Positions 44,628 to 53,609 are shown, counted from the first letter of the stretch. The stretch: DNA of 64,000 bases from Bacteroidota bacterium (GCA_030706635.1 JAUZOD010000009.1:1-64000); one strand, 5' to 3'. A program made the numbers and translations. The notes: generated from the sequence alone by a model not told the origin.

Positions 44628-45086
44628 TTATTGCTGCTTGTCCAGTTTTTCCACTACCCTCAGGTTCCCGTTTGCATTTCCTCTTACGGTCACCCAGTCG
44701 CTCTGCCCTTCCAGCTTTACATAGTAAAAGGTTTTGGACCCGGAACTGGTCTCCGTTATGCCGTAGACGGTTTTATCCCCGAATTTTTTGTGCAGCTGCC
44801 AGGAAAGACGAAGGGGCAGGAGGCAGGGATTCTGATAATACCGGATGGCGCTTAAGAAATTGCCGTCCAGGTCATATTCAATCTGTGAGCGGATGGCGTT
44901 CTCCATAAAATAAACAACATAGCCATTGTCCTTTTCTTTCCAGTCTACTTTTTCCGCCAGTGGAAAAGCATCGTGGAATGCCCTGATGACTTTTTCGTTG
45001 ACTTCCTTTGGACTGCCGTGGGCAAAAGCGGCGGTTTGCAGTACCAGCACAAAGAGGCAGGCCAGCTTTGCAAGTTTTGTTTTCAT
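44628..45086 (-). CDS. Secreted PepSY-like (BLIP-like) protein
   Basis: A 152-residue secreted protein with signal peptide (MKTKLAKLACLFVLVLQTAAFA) and two tandem PepSY-like or beta-lactamase-inhibitor-like alpha-beta units: VNEKVIRAFHDAFPLAEKVDWKE with YVVYFMENAIRSQIEYDLDGNFL, and LHKKFGDKTVYGITETSS with TFYYVKLEGQSDWVTVRGNANGNL. Bacteroidota carry many such proteins, with no settled function; they resemble inhibitor domains. It is 88 bp upstream of the MgtC gene. Confidence 0.8.
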   Translation of the reverse strand: MKTKLAKLACLFVLVLQTAAFAHGSPKEVNEKVIRAFHDAFPLAEKVDWKEKDNGYVVYFMENAIRSQIEYDLDGNFLSAIRYYQNPCLLPLRLSWQLHKKFGDKTVYGITETSSGSKTFYYVKLEGQSDWVTVRGNANGNLRVVEKLDKQQ

Positions 45087-45480
45087 ACATGATCGTTTTG
45101 ATGTGGAGAAATGGGATACCGGAATAAATATATACTGGTATGGGGGAGGAAGTCAAGCAGATCTATATCAGCGGCGGCGCAGGTTTTGCGGGAAATGGAA
45201 ATTCATAACCGGGTTAGGACGAACCATGTTTTTTATACCTACGATCCGTGGAATTTGCCGCTGAATGCGATTGGCTTTTCTTTAACATCCGATTTTTAAA
45301 AGGAAGGATGAGGATCAGCGGTAAATATCCGGGTGCGGTACATGTTATTTTGAGCTGCGTCTGACGACCGGGCCGGGGTGATGGTATGCTTTATTCTGCC
45401 AATGCAAACACGATCCGTTAGCGACTGCTTAATGCGAAGCCAATTTTTTTTATATTTAAACATCAATATAACATCATATT
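45087..45480. other. Intergenic region without recognised content
   Basis: A 394-bp stretch between the divergent PepSY-like and PEP mutase genes. Frames up to about 110 codons exist on the plus strand but run antisense into the PepSY-like gene and look like shadows. No hairpin terminator is expected here since the genes diverge. The last 60 bp are very AT-rich and probably contain the promoter of the lyase gene. Confidence 0.5.
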
Positions 45481-46350
45481 ATGGTTTCAAGTATTCAAAA
45501 AGAAAAAGCCGAGCTGTTCTTGAAATTTCATGAAGACAAAGAAATTCTTGTTCTGTTAAACACGTGGGATATCGGAAGTTCTAAATTGGCGGCAGCATGT
45601 GGCTATAAAGCAATAGCAACAACGAGTATGGGAATAGCGGCTTCCCTGGGATATCCCGACTGCCAGATAATACAACTGGCAGAAATGACAGGAATTGTTA
45701 CAGGAATTGTAAATGCGGTACGTGTTCCGGTAACTGTGGATTTTGAAGCCGGTTACGGGAATAACTTAAATGAAGTAATTGATGCGGTTAAAAAGATAAT
45801 TGCAACAGGAATAGTAGGAATAAACATCGAAGACAGTATTGATTTAAATCCGGTATTGATTGACGAAATGCAATTTTGTGAAAGGATATCGGCTATTCGC
45901 GCATTATCAGACTCACTGGGTTTTCATTTGGTCATTAATGCCAGAACAGATTCATTTTATGTTTCTTCAGGTTCACCTCGGGAAAAGTTATCCCAATCAA
46001 TCAGGCGGGGCAATAAGTACCGGGAAGCCGGTGCCGACTGCATATTTGTGCAGCCTGTTTGGGAGAAAGAAACAATATCAACATTAGTTAAGGAAATTAA
46101 TGCACCGGTTAATATTCTTTCAAATCCTGCAATCGCAGCGGGATTGACTCCGTCCGTAGCTGAATTGCAGGACCTGGGGGTCGCGCGTTTAAGTTTGGGT
46201 TCAAGTGTGATGAAAGCTACTTTAGCTTTGATCAAAAAGGTGGCTGATGAGCTCCGTGATAAAGGAACCTGCGATTTGTTACTTAGTACTTTAACGCCGC
46301 TTCCCGATGCTGCTATGGCATATAAAATGGCAATCGGCCTGACTGATTAA
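45481..46350 (+). CDS. Isocitrate lyase/phosphoenolpyruvate mutase family protein
   Basis: A 289-residue ICL/PEPM barrel: VLLNTWDIGSSKLAAACGYKAIATTS at the start, VTVDFEAGYGN with metal-binding Asp and Glu, GINIEDS, and VINARTDSFYV as core motifs. The KKCGH-type catalytic Cys loop of isocitrate lyase is absent, so it is closer to the phosphonate or oxaloacetate-type lyases (the broad carboxyvinyl-carboxyphosphonate mutase-like group). The reaction cannot be fixed. The gene's codon use is visibly more A/T-rich (many aat, aaa, ata and gga codons) than its neighbours, suggesting a separate origin. Confidence 0.85.
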   Translation: MVSSIQKEKAELFLKFHEDKEILVLLNTWDIGSSKLAAACGYKAIATTSMGIAASLGYPDCQIIQLAEMTGIVTGIVNAVRVPVTVDFEAGYGNNLNEVIDAVKKIIATGIVGINIEDSIDLNPVLIDEMQFCERISAIRALSDSLGFHLVINARTDSFYVSSGSPREKLSQSIRRGNKYREAGADCIFVQPVWEKETISTLVKEINAPVNILSNPAIAAGLTPSVAELQDLGVARLSLGSSVMKATLALIKKVADELRDKGTCDLLLSTLTPLPDAAMAYKMAIGLTD

Positions 46351-46792
46351 GCCTGAAAATCTGACAGCGTTGAGGTGGCAATAAGCCGGCTCTTATATTC
46401 GCTTTGATGTCGCTTTGAATTCGCTCATCTACCACTTTGATTCCCCACTGTCATTTTGGCTATTTGCTTTGCCGGAGCCCGGTTTTCGGGCTTATTTTCC
46501 CGGCTTCCGATTTATCGAACAATCCTTGCGTTCGGGCAAAGAGGAATCGGAAATTGCCGGGGCCGTATACTCGCTCCACGAAAAATATTTCAAAAAATTT
46601 GAATAACCCCAAATCGGATACTGTATCCGGTACACAATGCGGAAGGCCCCGCAGAACCTGAGATCCTATAACAAAACAGGCATTCCGGCTTAAGATGCAT
46701 AGTTGCATCCCGGAATAACTTTAGTAATATTTATTTGACCATGAAATAACCTTGTCAACATCTGATTAATCTTCTACCAAAAACTGTTTCCC
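46351..46792. other. Degenerate intergenic stretch
   Basis: A 442-bp stretch lying before an MFS pseudogene. A 63-codon frame at 46415-46606 exists but has no credible start or family resemblance. Since the pseudogene has lost its N-terminal half, part of this DNA may be decayed coding sequence; no trace of transporter helices was recognised in it. Confidence 0.4.
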
Positions 46793-47344
46793 TTGCAGCT
46801 GGAAAAATTACGGCCCGGTTTACAACAAACACAACAAGTGCATTTGTTGAATGAATTGCCTTCAGGGCTCATATTTCCCTATGTTATCATGACCATCGTT
46901 TTGCTCGCCCTGGGGTTCATGATCCGGTATTCAAAACTCCCGGATGTAAAGGAGCAGGAAGAGGACGACACAGCAGGTACGGAAATCCGTAGAAAAAGCA
47001 TATTCCGGTTTCCCTGCCTGATCCTGGGACTGGTGATTTCGCTCGCCGCTATTTTCATTTCTGGTAAAACATCCGTTTGGTTTAGTGCCTTACCGGGTCT
47101 GAGCAATGGCTTATTATGGCCCTCCATCTGGGCGCTTGCGCTGGATGGCCTGGGAAAATTCACCAAACAGGGGTCAGCCCTGCTCATCATGGGAGTGGTG
47201 GGCGGAGCGACAACGTCGCTGCTCTACGGATATTTAAGTGACTATTATAACCCGCAGCGGGCTTATTGGGTCCTGATACCCTGTTATTTCTTTATCTTAT
47301 TTTTTTCAGTGAAAGGATATAAAATCGGGAAATTAAATCTTTAG
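46793..47344 (+). pseudogene. Remnant of an FucP-type sugar MFS transporter
   Basis: The frame encodes only the end of a sugar:proton symporter of the FucP/GluP-like family. LPSGLIFPYVIMTIVLLALGF looks like helix 6 and the loop KLPDVKEQEED follows, but the text then jumps from KSIFRFPCLILG to LVISLAAIFISGKTSVWFSALPGLSNGLLWPSIWALALDGLGKF, which in intact members are separated by about 100 residues (helices 7-9). After that the C-terminal helices 10-12 are intact (GSALLIMGVVGGATTSLLYGYLSD). Both the first half and an internal block have been lost, without frameshift. Intact proteins have about 400-430 residues; this is 183. Confidence 0.8.
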
Positions 47345-47452
47345 CAAATGTATGAACCCGAATAAATTCTCTTCAAACTTACCGGAAAATATTTTCGGAA
47401 TATCACATTGGATGTGGCCTCGAAATACTGATTTCAAACAGCTTGCCCTGAC

Positions 47453-47478
47453 AAAAGGCTACCTCCGGGTAGCCTTTT
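47453..47478. terminator. Terminator next to tRNA-Leu
   Basis: AAAAGGCTACC (47453-47463) and GGTAGCCTTTT (47468-47478) form an 11-bp perfect stem with a TCCG tetraloop. On the minus strand it follows the tRNA-Leu by about 20 bp and serves as its terminator; on the plus strand it could end the MFS pseudogene transcript. Confidence 0.85.
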
Positions 47479-47497
47479 ATAATAATTGAACATCAAG

Positions 47498-47581
47498 TGC
47501 CCGGAACAGGAATCGAACCTGCACATCCTTGCGAATACCAGATTTTGAGTCTGACGCGTCTACCAATTCCGCCATCCGGGC
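47498..47581 (-). tRNA. tRNA-Leu (anticodon CAA)
   Basis: On the minus strand the cloverleaf is clear: acceptor GCCCGGA at the 5' end pairs with TCCGGGC at the 3' end, followed by discriminator A. The anticodon arm is CAGA-CTCAAAA-TCTG with anticodon CAA, decoding UUG. A long variable arm and the T-arm GGTTCGATTCC are present, as required for a class II leucine tRNA of 84 nt. CCA is not encoded. Confidence 0.95.
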
Positions 47582-47681
47582 AAACGGGAAAACATGGAAG
47601 CGGGGGCAAATGTAACGGATTCAGCATAAATATAAAGCAGATTACTCTTCCAGTTTTTAAATTAACTTGCCCGGACAAACA

Positions 47682-48887
47682 ATGCTCTTGATGACCCGTA
47701 TTGGCTTAATCCGGGAGACAAAAGTTCCGGCGGATAACCGCGTTGCTTTAATTCCTTCCCAATGTAAATGGCTTCAGAAAAATTTTCCTTCACTGAAGAT
47801 CGTTGTCCAGCCGTCTGATGCGCGTTGTTTTACCGATAAGGAATTCGGCACGGCCGGAGTGGAGGTAACGGAAGACCTGAGCACATGCGATTTCCTGCTG
47901 GGTATTAAAGAAGTGGCTATTGACCAGCTGATTCCGGAAAAGAAATATCTTTTTTTTTCGCATACTCGGAAAATGCAACCCTACAATCGACCACTTTTTC
48001 GCGCGATCCTGGAAAAAAAAATCACGCTCATTGATTACGAATGCATGGAGCATGAGGATGGGCAACGTATTCTGGGTTTTGGTTTCTTCGCGGGCGTTGT
48101 GGGCGCGCACAACGGGATTATGGCCTATGGAAACCGCACGGGAAAATACTCGCTGCCGCGTGTGTACCAGCAGCCGAATTTCCGTCAGCTGATCCATTCT
48201 TATTTCGGCCTGCGCCTGCCCAATATCAAAGTGCTCATCACGGGTTCCGGCAGGGTGGCTCATGGTCTGCTCGAGATCATGAACCTCATGGGCATCATCG
48301 AGATTGAACCGGACGAATATCTCGCCCGCGATTTTTCTTATCCCGTTTTTACGCAACTGAAGGGGAATGCATTGTATTATCACAAGATCAGGGGAACTTA
48401 TCAGCGGGAAGATTTCCACCTGAATCCGGATCAGTATGATTGTAATTTCAAACCGTTCACCAGAACTACCGACATTCTGCTCAATGGCATTTTCTGGGAG
48501 CCCAGGATGCCACGTTTAATGGAATGGGAGGATCTGGAGTCGCCGGATTTTCGCATTCAAACCATCGCCGATATCACCGACGATAAAGAGGGCTCTATCC
48601 CTTTTAACCTTGGGGATGCGCTGATGGAAGATCCAGTTTACGGGGTTGATAAAATATCCGGGAAGCGCACCGCTCCTTATCTTCCGGGATCGGTGGATAT
48701 TATGGCCGTCGGAAATCTCCCCAACGAACTTCCCCGCGATGCCTCGCGGTATTTCGGAGAACAGCTCATTAAATATGTTCTGGAAGACCTTTTTAAAAAG
48801 GATTCGCCCACTATTGAAAGAGCTACGATGGTGGATCAGGGGAAGATTACCCGGGCTTTTGAATATCTTACGGAGTACGGGGCGTAA
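47682..48887 (+). CDS. Saccharopine/alanine dehydrogenase-like NAD enzyme
   Basis: The protein of about 401 residues shows the alanine dehydrogenase/lysine-forming saccharopine dehydrogenase fold: IGLIRETKVPADNRVALIP at the N-terminus, FSHTRKMQPYNRPLF with the substrate-binding SHT motif, then a Rossmann loop KVLITGSGRVAHG. The ending PGSVDIMAVGNLPNELPRDAS carries the family PxxLP element. Lysine-forming saccharopine dehydrogenases are seldom found in Bacteroidota, so the substrate may differ. The ATG at 47682 is preferred; TTG 47667 and ATG 47691 are alternatives. Convergent with trmN6. Confidence 0.82.
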   Translation: MLLMTRIGLIRETKVPADNRVALIPSQCKWLQKNFPSLKIVVQPSDARCFTDKEFGTAGVEVTEDLSTCDFLLGIKEVAIDQLIPEKKYLFFSHTRKMQPYNRPLFRAILEKKITLIDYECMEHEDGQRILGFGFFAGVVGAHNGIMAYGNRTGKYSLPRVYQQPNFRQLIHSYFGLRLPNIKVLITGSGRVAHGLLEIMNLMGIIEIEPDEYLARDFSYPVFTQLKGNALYYHKIRGTYQREDFHLNPDQYDCNFKPFTRTTDILLNGIFWEPRMPRLMEWEDLESPDFRIQTIADITDDKEGSIPFNLGDALMEDPVYGVDKISGKRTAPYLPGSVDIMAVGNLPNELPRDASRYFGEQLIKYVLEDLFKKDSPTIERATMVDQGKITRAFEYLTEYGA

Positions 48888-48931
48888 TGGACGCGGCATT
48901 TAACTATCTTTCTCTGTAGGCAAATCGCATC

Positions 48932-49657
48932 CTAACGTAAATAATAGTCTTTCATCAGATCCAGTAATTCAGGCGTTTCTTTTCCCTGTTCATCGCGGAT
49001 GGTCAGTTCCTGTTCAACGGTCAGACCAGATTCCTTTCCTGAAAATAATAAAATGGAGCGGAAGGGTGCATGGGCTGGGGTTTGCCTGATGAGCATTTTC
49101 TCCTGGAGAAAATAACCTTTGCCTGCGGCGAGCTTTTCAGCATAAGCTGAACGCGGGAGGGGAACCAGCATACCGAATGCGCCGTGAGTATTTAGCGTAC
49201 GGGATATGATGGTCACCAATGCTTCCAGATTCAGTGTTTCAGCGTGTTTGGCTTTATTTTTTCCGGAAGAGGGGGAGAGCAGATCGTCTTCAAAAAATGG
49301 GGGATTGCTGATGATGAAATCATATCCATGAAGAAAGGTATAATGACGAACATCCTGGTGGATCAAGTGGATACGGTCGGACCAGGGGCTGGCGGCAAAA
49401 TTTTCAGCAGCCTGCCCGGCTGCTTCCTGATCCAGTTCTATTGCATCAATTACAGCGTGATGCTGCTGAGCCAGCATAAGACTAAGCAGGCCCGTGCCTG
49501 CACCGATGTCCAGAATGTTTTGACACGTCCTTAGCCTGCTGGCCATCCAGGCGCCCAGTATGCAGGAGTCGGTACATACTTTCATTGCGCACCGGTCCTG
49601 ATGGATGGTGAATTGTCTGAACTTGAACCAGGTATTCGGCATGAGTATCTTTTTCAC
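48932..49657 (-). CDS. trmN6: tRNA1(Val) adenine-37 N6-methyltransferase
   Basis: A 241-residue class I methyltransferase. The N-terminal FRQFTIHQDRCAMKVCTDSCILGAWM is the conserved start of the TrmN6 (YfiC) family, followed by SAM loop ILDIGAGTGLLSLML and the catalytic NPPFFEDDLLSP, the N6-adenine NPPF motif. Its ATG at 49657 overlaps the tsaD stop (ATGA), so both are translated from one message. The ATG 15 bp further in (49642) is an alternative. It methylates A37 of tRNA1(Val), a neighbour position to that handled by TsaD, which acts on A37 of ANN-decoding tRNAs. Confidence 0.88.
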   Translation of the reverse strand: MKKILMPNTWFKFRQFTIHQDRCAMKVCTDSCILGAWMASRLRTCQNILDIGAGTGLLSLMLAQQHHAVIDAIELDQEAAGQAAENFAASPWSDRIHLIHQDVRHYTFLHGYDFIISNPPFFEDDLLSPSSGKNKAKHAETLNLEALVTIISRTLNTHGAFGMLVPLPRSAYAEKLAAGKGYFLQEKMLIRQTPAHAPFRSILLFSGKESGLTVEQELTIRDEQGKETPELLDLMKDYYLR

Positions 49658-50673
49658 CAGGAAGCCCTGGCGCTGACCGTGACCGTTAGCGGAGAAAATT
49701 GCTGCTCCAGGAATTTATAATATCCGGTGATGGCGATCATCGCCGCATTGTCTGTGCAGTATTCCATTTTGGGAATGAAGGTCCGCCAGCCCCGGTTACC
49801 GCCCGTTTCCCGGAATGCCTCTCGCAATCCCTTGTTCGCCGCCACTCCGCCTGCGAGGCAGATCTCTTTGATGCCGGTTTCTTCAGCCGCCTTTTGTAAT
49901 TTATTCAGTAAAATGGAAATGATGCGCAGCTGGATCGAAGCGCATATGTCCGGTAGATTTTTTTCTATGAATTCCGGATCTCTTCCCTGTTGTTCCTGAA
50001 GGAAATAGAGGATGGCTGTTTTCAGTCCGCTGAAACTAAAATTCAATCCGGGGATACTGGGTTCCGGAAATTTAAACCGCAACGGGTTCCCGGATGCTGC
50101 GTACCGGTCGATCAACGGCCCGCCAGGGTAGGGAAGCCCCAGCATTTTTGCCGATTTGTCAAAGGCCTCGCCGGCCGCGTCGTCCATGGTTTCGCCGATG
50201 ACTTTTAAGTTGCCGGGTGAATGGCAGATCACGATCTGGGTATGGCCGCCGCTGACGGTTAAACATAAAAAGGGAAACTCCGGCAGCTCATCCTGATCCG
50301 TGGATCCCCTGATCAGGTTGGCCAGCACATGGGCCTGCATGTGATGCACGGCAATAATGGGTATGTTTAAGGACAGGGCCAAAGATTTGGCGAACTGCGA
50401 ACCCACGAGCAGGGAGCCGATCAATCCGGGCGCCTGTGTAAAAGCCACGGCATTCAAAGCAGAAAGATCGCATCCGGACAGGATCAAAGCCTGATCAACC
50501 ACAGGAACAATATGCTGGATATGGGCGCGGCTGGCCAATTCGGGAACAACGCCGCCATAACGGCTATGGATAGCCTGCGATGCAACGATATTGGAAAGAA
50601 TATGACCGTCGCGGCAAACTGATGCTGCCGTTTCATCACAGGAGGATTCAATGGCCAGGAGTGTAATGGACAA
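49654..50673 (-). CDS. tsaD: tRNA threonylcarbamoyladenosine (t6A37) transferase
   Basis: The 339-residue TsaD/Kae1 protein has the ASKHA-fold, with LAIESSCDETAASV at the start, metal ligands His111 and His115 (HHMQAH), VSGGHTQIV, the third ligand in the later CTDNAAM motif, and the phosphate-binding GGVAANKGLREAF. The only start matching the family is a TTG at 50673; a TAnnTTTG box lies upstream. It joins threonylcarbamoyl-AMP to A37 of tRNAs reading ANN codons. Overlaps trmN6 by 4 bp. Confidence 0.95.
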   Translation of the reverse strand: MSITLLAIESSCDETAASVCRDGHILSNIVASQAIHSRYGGVVPELASRAHIQHIVPVVDQALILSGCDLSALNAVAFTQAPGLIGSLLVGSQFAKSLALSLNIPIIAVHHMQAHVLANLIRGSTDQDELPEFPFLCLTVSGGHTQIVICHSPGNLKVIGETMDDAAGEAFDKSAKMLGLPYPGGPLIDRYAASGNPLRFKFPEPSIPGLNFSFSGLKTAILYFLQEQQGRDPEFIEKNLPDICASIQLRIISILLNKLQKAAEETGIKEICLAGGVAANKGLREAFRETGGNRGWRTFIPKMEYCTDNAAMIAITGYYKFLEQQFSPLTVTVSARASW

Positions 50674-50694
50674 AGCGGGAAATTTAAATTAAGG

Positions 50695-50702
50695 CAAAGA
50701 TA
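50695..50702 (-). promoter_or_regulatory. -7 box of the tsaD-trmN6 promoter
   Basis: On the minus strand TATCTTTG fits TAnnTTTG and lies 21 bp before the TTG start of tsaD. It supports TTG 50673 as start. The usual -33 TTG is not visible at the standard distance. Confidence 0.4.
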
Positions 50703-50729
50703 CCGGAGGCGGGGGAAAGAAGGAACTGA

Positions 50730-51944
50730 TCAGGTGGTGGACCGTATCGCGACCACCGGATCCATTTTGGCAGCGGTCACGGCCGGAATAATACCGGCCA
50801 CAATGCCGACAAACAGGCAAATGCCAACGGCCATGCCGATGATTTCGACCGGGATAAACACCTTGAAGCTGAGAAAAGAAGAGACGATCACGGCGAGAAT
50901 AAAAACGCCGATAAGACCAATCATTCCGCCGATGATGCACAGAAAGGAAGACTCCAGCAGGAATTCGGAAACTATGGTCCTTCTCTTTGCGCCCAGGGCT
51001 TTTTTCAGACCGATCTGGCCGGTCCTTTCCCTGACGGTGACAAACATAATATTAGCTACGCCAAACATGCCAACGATGAGGGAGAGGGCAGCAATAGCCC
51101 ATCCGCCTTTATTGATATTGGAGAAAATTTTATCCATTTCGCGGCTGAAGGATTCGATGTCGTTCAGGGCATAGTCATCTTCCTGTCCCGGTGATAATTT
51201 ATGGATGGAGCGCATGGCTCCGGTGAGCTCTTCTTTCAAAGCCGGGATACTGATGTTTTCTTTTCCTTCCACGATGATTTTGGGGTTGGCGTCTTCGTCC
51301 CGGGTCAACTGTCTTAAAAATTTGTATGGCATGATCACGCAATCGTCATAACCCCACATGTCCATCATGCTTTGTCCCTGCTTTTCAATAACGCCAATAA
51401 TAACCGCGGGTTTTCCACTCTTCAGCCTTACGGTTTTGCCGATGGCCAGTTCAGGTTTGGAAAACAATTTTTCAGCGATATTATATCCCACAACGAGAGA
51501 ATTCGTGCCCCGGTCAAAATCTGTTTGCTGCAGGTACCTTCCTTCCCCGATGCCGAAATGTTCTATTTTGGCAAAATCCTCTCCCGCGCCGTAATAGTTG
51601 ATCCCGGAAAGAATATCATTTTCAAATTCCACCACGGAATTGTCCTGGGTCAGAAAAGTAGCATTCTGTATGATGGACACCCTGTCTTTTAACTGGGCAA
51701 CTTCCTCATATTTGGGGGAAGGTCTTTTTACAAAGCGCCACCAGGGATAGTCGTTGCTGTTCATGTATTCCCACTTATCAATAAATACGGTATTGCTTCC
51801 CAAAGCCTTGATATCATTCTGCACGGCCGTCTTCATTCCGTTGATGGTGGCCAATACACTGATAATACAAAAAATACCAAAAGTGATTCCTAAAAGGGAA
51901 AGGAAAGTCCGCAATTTATTGGAACGGAATTCTGTTATGGCCAT
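50730..51944 (-). CDS. MacB-like ABC transporter permease
   Basis: The 404-residue protein has the MacB/FtsX layout: first helix in FRSNKLRTFLSLLGITFGIFCIISVLATI, a large periplasmic domain (about 40-280), then three C-terminal helices beginning in NINKGGWAIAALSLIVGMFGVANIMFVTVRERTGQIGLKKALGAKRR and ending AAKMDPVVAIRSTT. No ATPase or membrane fusion gene is adjacent. The listed ATG makes the N-terminus shorter than in homologues. Codons upstream in the same frame (LARSLNIVLTSLK) look genuine but have no ATG, GTG or TTG; see the finding on a possible frameshift. Confidence 0.88.
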   Translation of the reverse strand: MAITEFRSNKLRTFLSLLGITFGIFCIISVLATINGMKTAVQNDIKALGSNTVFIDKWEYMNSNDYPWWRFVKRPSPKYEEVAQLKDRVSIIQNATFLTQDNSVVEFENDILSGINYYGAGEDFAKIEHFGIGEGRYLQQTDFDRGTNSLVVGYNIAEKLFSKPELAIGKTVRLKSGKPAVIIGVIEKQGQSMMDMWGYDDCVIMPYKFLRQLTRDEDANPKIIVEGKENISIPALKEELTGAMRSIHKLSPGQEDDYALNDIESFSREMDKIFSNINKGGWAIAALSLIVGMFGVANIMFVTVRERTGQIGLKKALGAKRRTIVSEFLLESSFLCIIGGMIGLIGVFILAVIVSSFLSFKVFIPVEIIGMAVGICLFVGIVAGIIPAVTAAKMDPVVAIRSTT

Positions 51945-52062
51945 TTTCAGGCTGGTCAGAACAATATTGAGGGAACGTGCCAGATACTTGTATTAGGCAT
52001 TAAATATCGTACAATTTCCGGGAATCGCCCTGCCGTTCATCCGGATTGCCGGAGAACGATTG

Positions 52063-52932
52063 TTAAAAAACCCTTACCCGCCACTGCCGGCTGAAGGTGC
52101 TTCCGGGAGCGGCTTTTTCTATCCCCTCTTTGTTTTCGAGACGCTGGTTGCTGCTTACACTGTCGGCAATACCACACCAGGGTTCAATACAAATGAAATT
52201 GGCATCCTTAAAAGACCAAATGCCCAAAAAGGGAAACTCGCCCATCTGGAAATTAATGCCATGACTTGTTTTGGCTGAAAGCACGGAGATTTCCGAAGAG
52301 GCCGGGTATTTAAAAACCAGGGCATCCCGATAAAAAAGAGGCTTCAGCAGGTTTAGTCTGTCCGTATCATTTAATAAGGGAATGGGTTGGGGCTCTATTA
52401 ATCCATCCGGGGAAATAGGCCACCTGGAAAGATTTTCCTTTTCTTCAAAGCGCAGGTAATAGTCCGAGAATACGGTATCTGCCGTCAGGGGCAGGCGGAA
52501 TGCCGGATGGCCTCCGACAGAAAATAATAATACGGCCGATCCAGTATTCTTTACCAGGTACTCCGTGCTGAGCTCATCGCCATCGAGCGAATAACGGATC
52601 CTGAATTCGAAATCGAAAGGATATTGCTTTTTGGTTTCGGCATTGCTGCGGAGCAGGAAAACAAGCTCGCCAGGAGATTGTTTTTCCACCACAAAATCTC
52701 TTTCCCTGGCAAACCCATGGCGATTCATTTTGTATTCCTTTCCCTGATAGGTATAGGTATTCCCCTTTAAAGTGCCTACGATGGGAAACAATACGGGTGA
52801 ATGTTTCGCCCAGTATGCCGGATCAGCATTCCAGAGATAATCCAGTTGATGAATCTTATGAAATAGCCGCTGGAGCTCAGCTCCCGTGGCCGATAGTTCG
52901 ACTTTCAGAAAATCATTTTCTAAGGAATACAT
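52063..52932 (-). CDS. Aldose 1-epimerase family protein (LacX-like)
   Basis: A 289-residue beta-sandwich galactose mutarotase-like protein. Landmarks are LSATGAELQRLFHK, the sugar-binding region FPIVGTLKGNTYTYQGKEYKMNRHGFARERDF with the catalytic His in RHGFAR, the second His in GGHPAFRLPL and a Glu near the C-terminus (ICIEPWCG). It is closer to LacX than to GalM. It interconverts sugar anomers or hexose 6-phosphates; substrate unknown. It is a single-gene unit, 119 bp from the ABC permease. Confidence 0.85.
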   Translation of the reverse strand: MYSLENDFLKVELSATGAELQRLFHKIHQLDYLWNADPAYWAKHSPVLFPIVGTLKGNTYTYQGKEYKMNRHGFARERDFVVEKQSPGELVFLLRSNAETKKQYPFDFEFRIRYSLDGDELSTEYLVKNTGSAVLLFSVGGHPAFRLPLTADTVFSDYYLRFEEKENLSRWPISPDGLIEPQPIPLLNDTDRLNLLKPLFYRDALVFKYPASSEISVLSAKTSHGINFQMGEFPFLGIWSFKDANFICIEPWCGIADSVSSNQRLENKEGIEKAAPGSTFSRQWRVRVF

Positions 52933-53043
52933 GGGGTAATTTGAAGATTTGAAAATGTGGCAATGTGAAAATGAAACTAAATTAACACAATTGAAAAGGA
53001 TTTGTTAAGACATCTATCCGGAAACATATTATATCTTGCAATC

Positions 53044-53505
53044 ATGATAAAGATCCCTCTTTCTATTTTTGCCGGTTTATCCATTTTGGGTATTTTTTCG
53101 TGTACCAAACCAGTGGCGCCGGAATATCTTGGTTTCAGGGATTTGAAGTTTGAGAAATTCAGCATGGATGAATCCATCCTGCACACCGATCTGGCTTTCT
53201 ACAATTCCAATCCGTTCAGTATGCAGTTGAACAGGGCAGACATCGATGTCTATCTCAACGATGACCTGGCCAACCATTATGTTATGGATTCAACCATATA
53301 CATTCCTAAAAAAGACAGTTTTTCCATTCCCCTGAATCTCCGGTTAAATCCGCGTTTACTGCTCGGCAGTGCCATAAAAATGCTGATGAACAATAACCAG
53401 GTCAAGGTCCGCCTCGAAGGGAATGTGAAAGTGAAAAGAAGCGGTGTTGGTTTTACCGTTCCAATCCACTATGAGGAACTGCAGAAGCTTGATATTAATT
53501 TCTGA
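53044..53505 (+). CDS. LEA type 2 family lipoprotein
   Basis: The 153-residue protein has a lipoprotein signal with lipobox Cys20 (LSILGIFSC), then a LEA14-like or WHy-type beta-sandwich: FRDLKFEKFSMDESILHTDLAFYNSNPFSMQLNRADIDVYLN, a typical 'N-PF' beta-turn in the WHy domain, and a Leu-rich later strand. The start ATG 53044 was chosen in place of TTG 53002 because it starts the signal. These lipoproteins are linked to desiccation stress; here the role is unproven. It ends at a heptamer-repeat hairpin. Confidence 0.8.
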   Translation: MIKIPLSIFAGLSILGIFSCTKPVAPEYLGFRDLKFEKFSMDESILHTDLAFYNSNPFSMQLNRADIDVYLNDDLANHYVMDSTIYIPKKDSFSIPLNLRLNPRLLLGSAIKMLMNNNQVKVRLEGNVKVKRSGVGFTVPIHYEELQKLDINF

Positions 53506-53609
53506 GTTATAGTTAAGTTGACGGTTGACGGTTGACGGACTTCATGTGGAAATTCGCAACTGGGATCGGTCAACTGTCAATTGTCAACTGTCAACTGTCA
53601 ACTGTCAAC
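53506..53609. repeat. Inverted repeat of 7-bp tandem units, copy 2
   Basis: Left arm at 53506-53538 is built from GTTGACG-type heptamers (at least three in a row) and the right arm 53568-53609 from CTGTCAA-type heptamers (five in a row). The arms match at six of every seven positions. It lies between the convergent LEA2 and valS genes, and the right arm covers the valS stop codon. See copies 1 and 3. Confidence 0.8.

Noticed and set aside
46415-46606. 63-codon frame before the MFS pseudogene
   Set aside because: Starts from TTG without ribosome-binding site, no recognisable family; might be decayed coding DNA, but this could not be shown.
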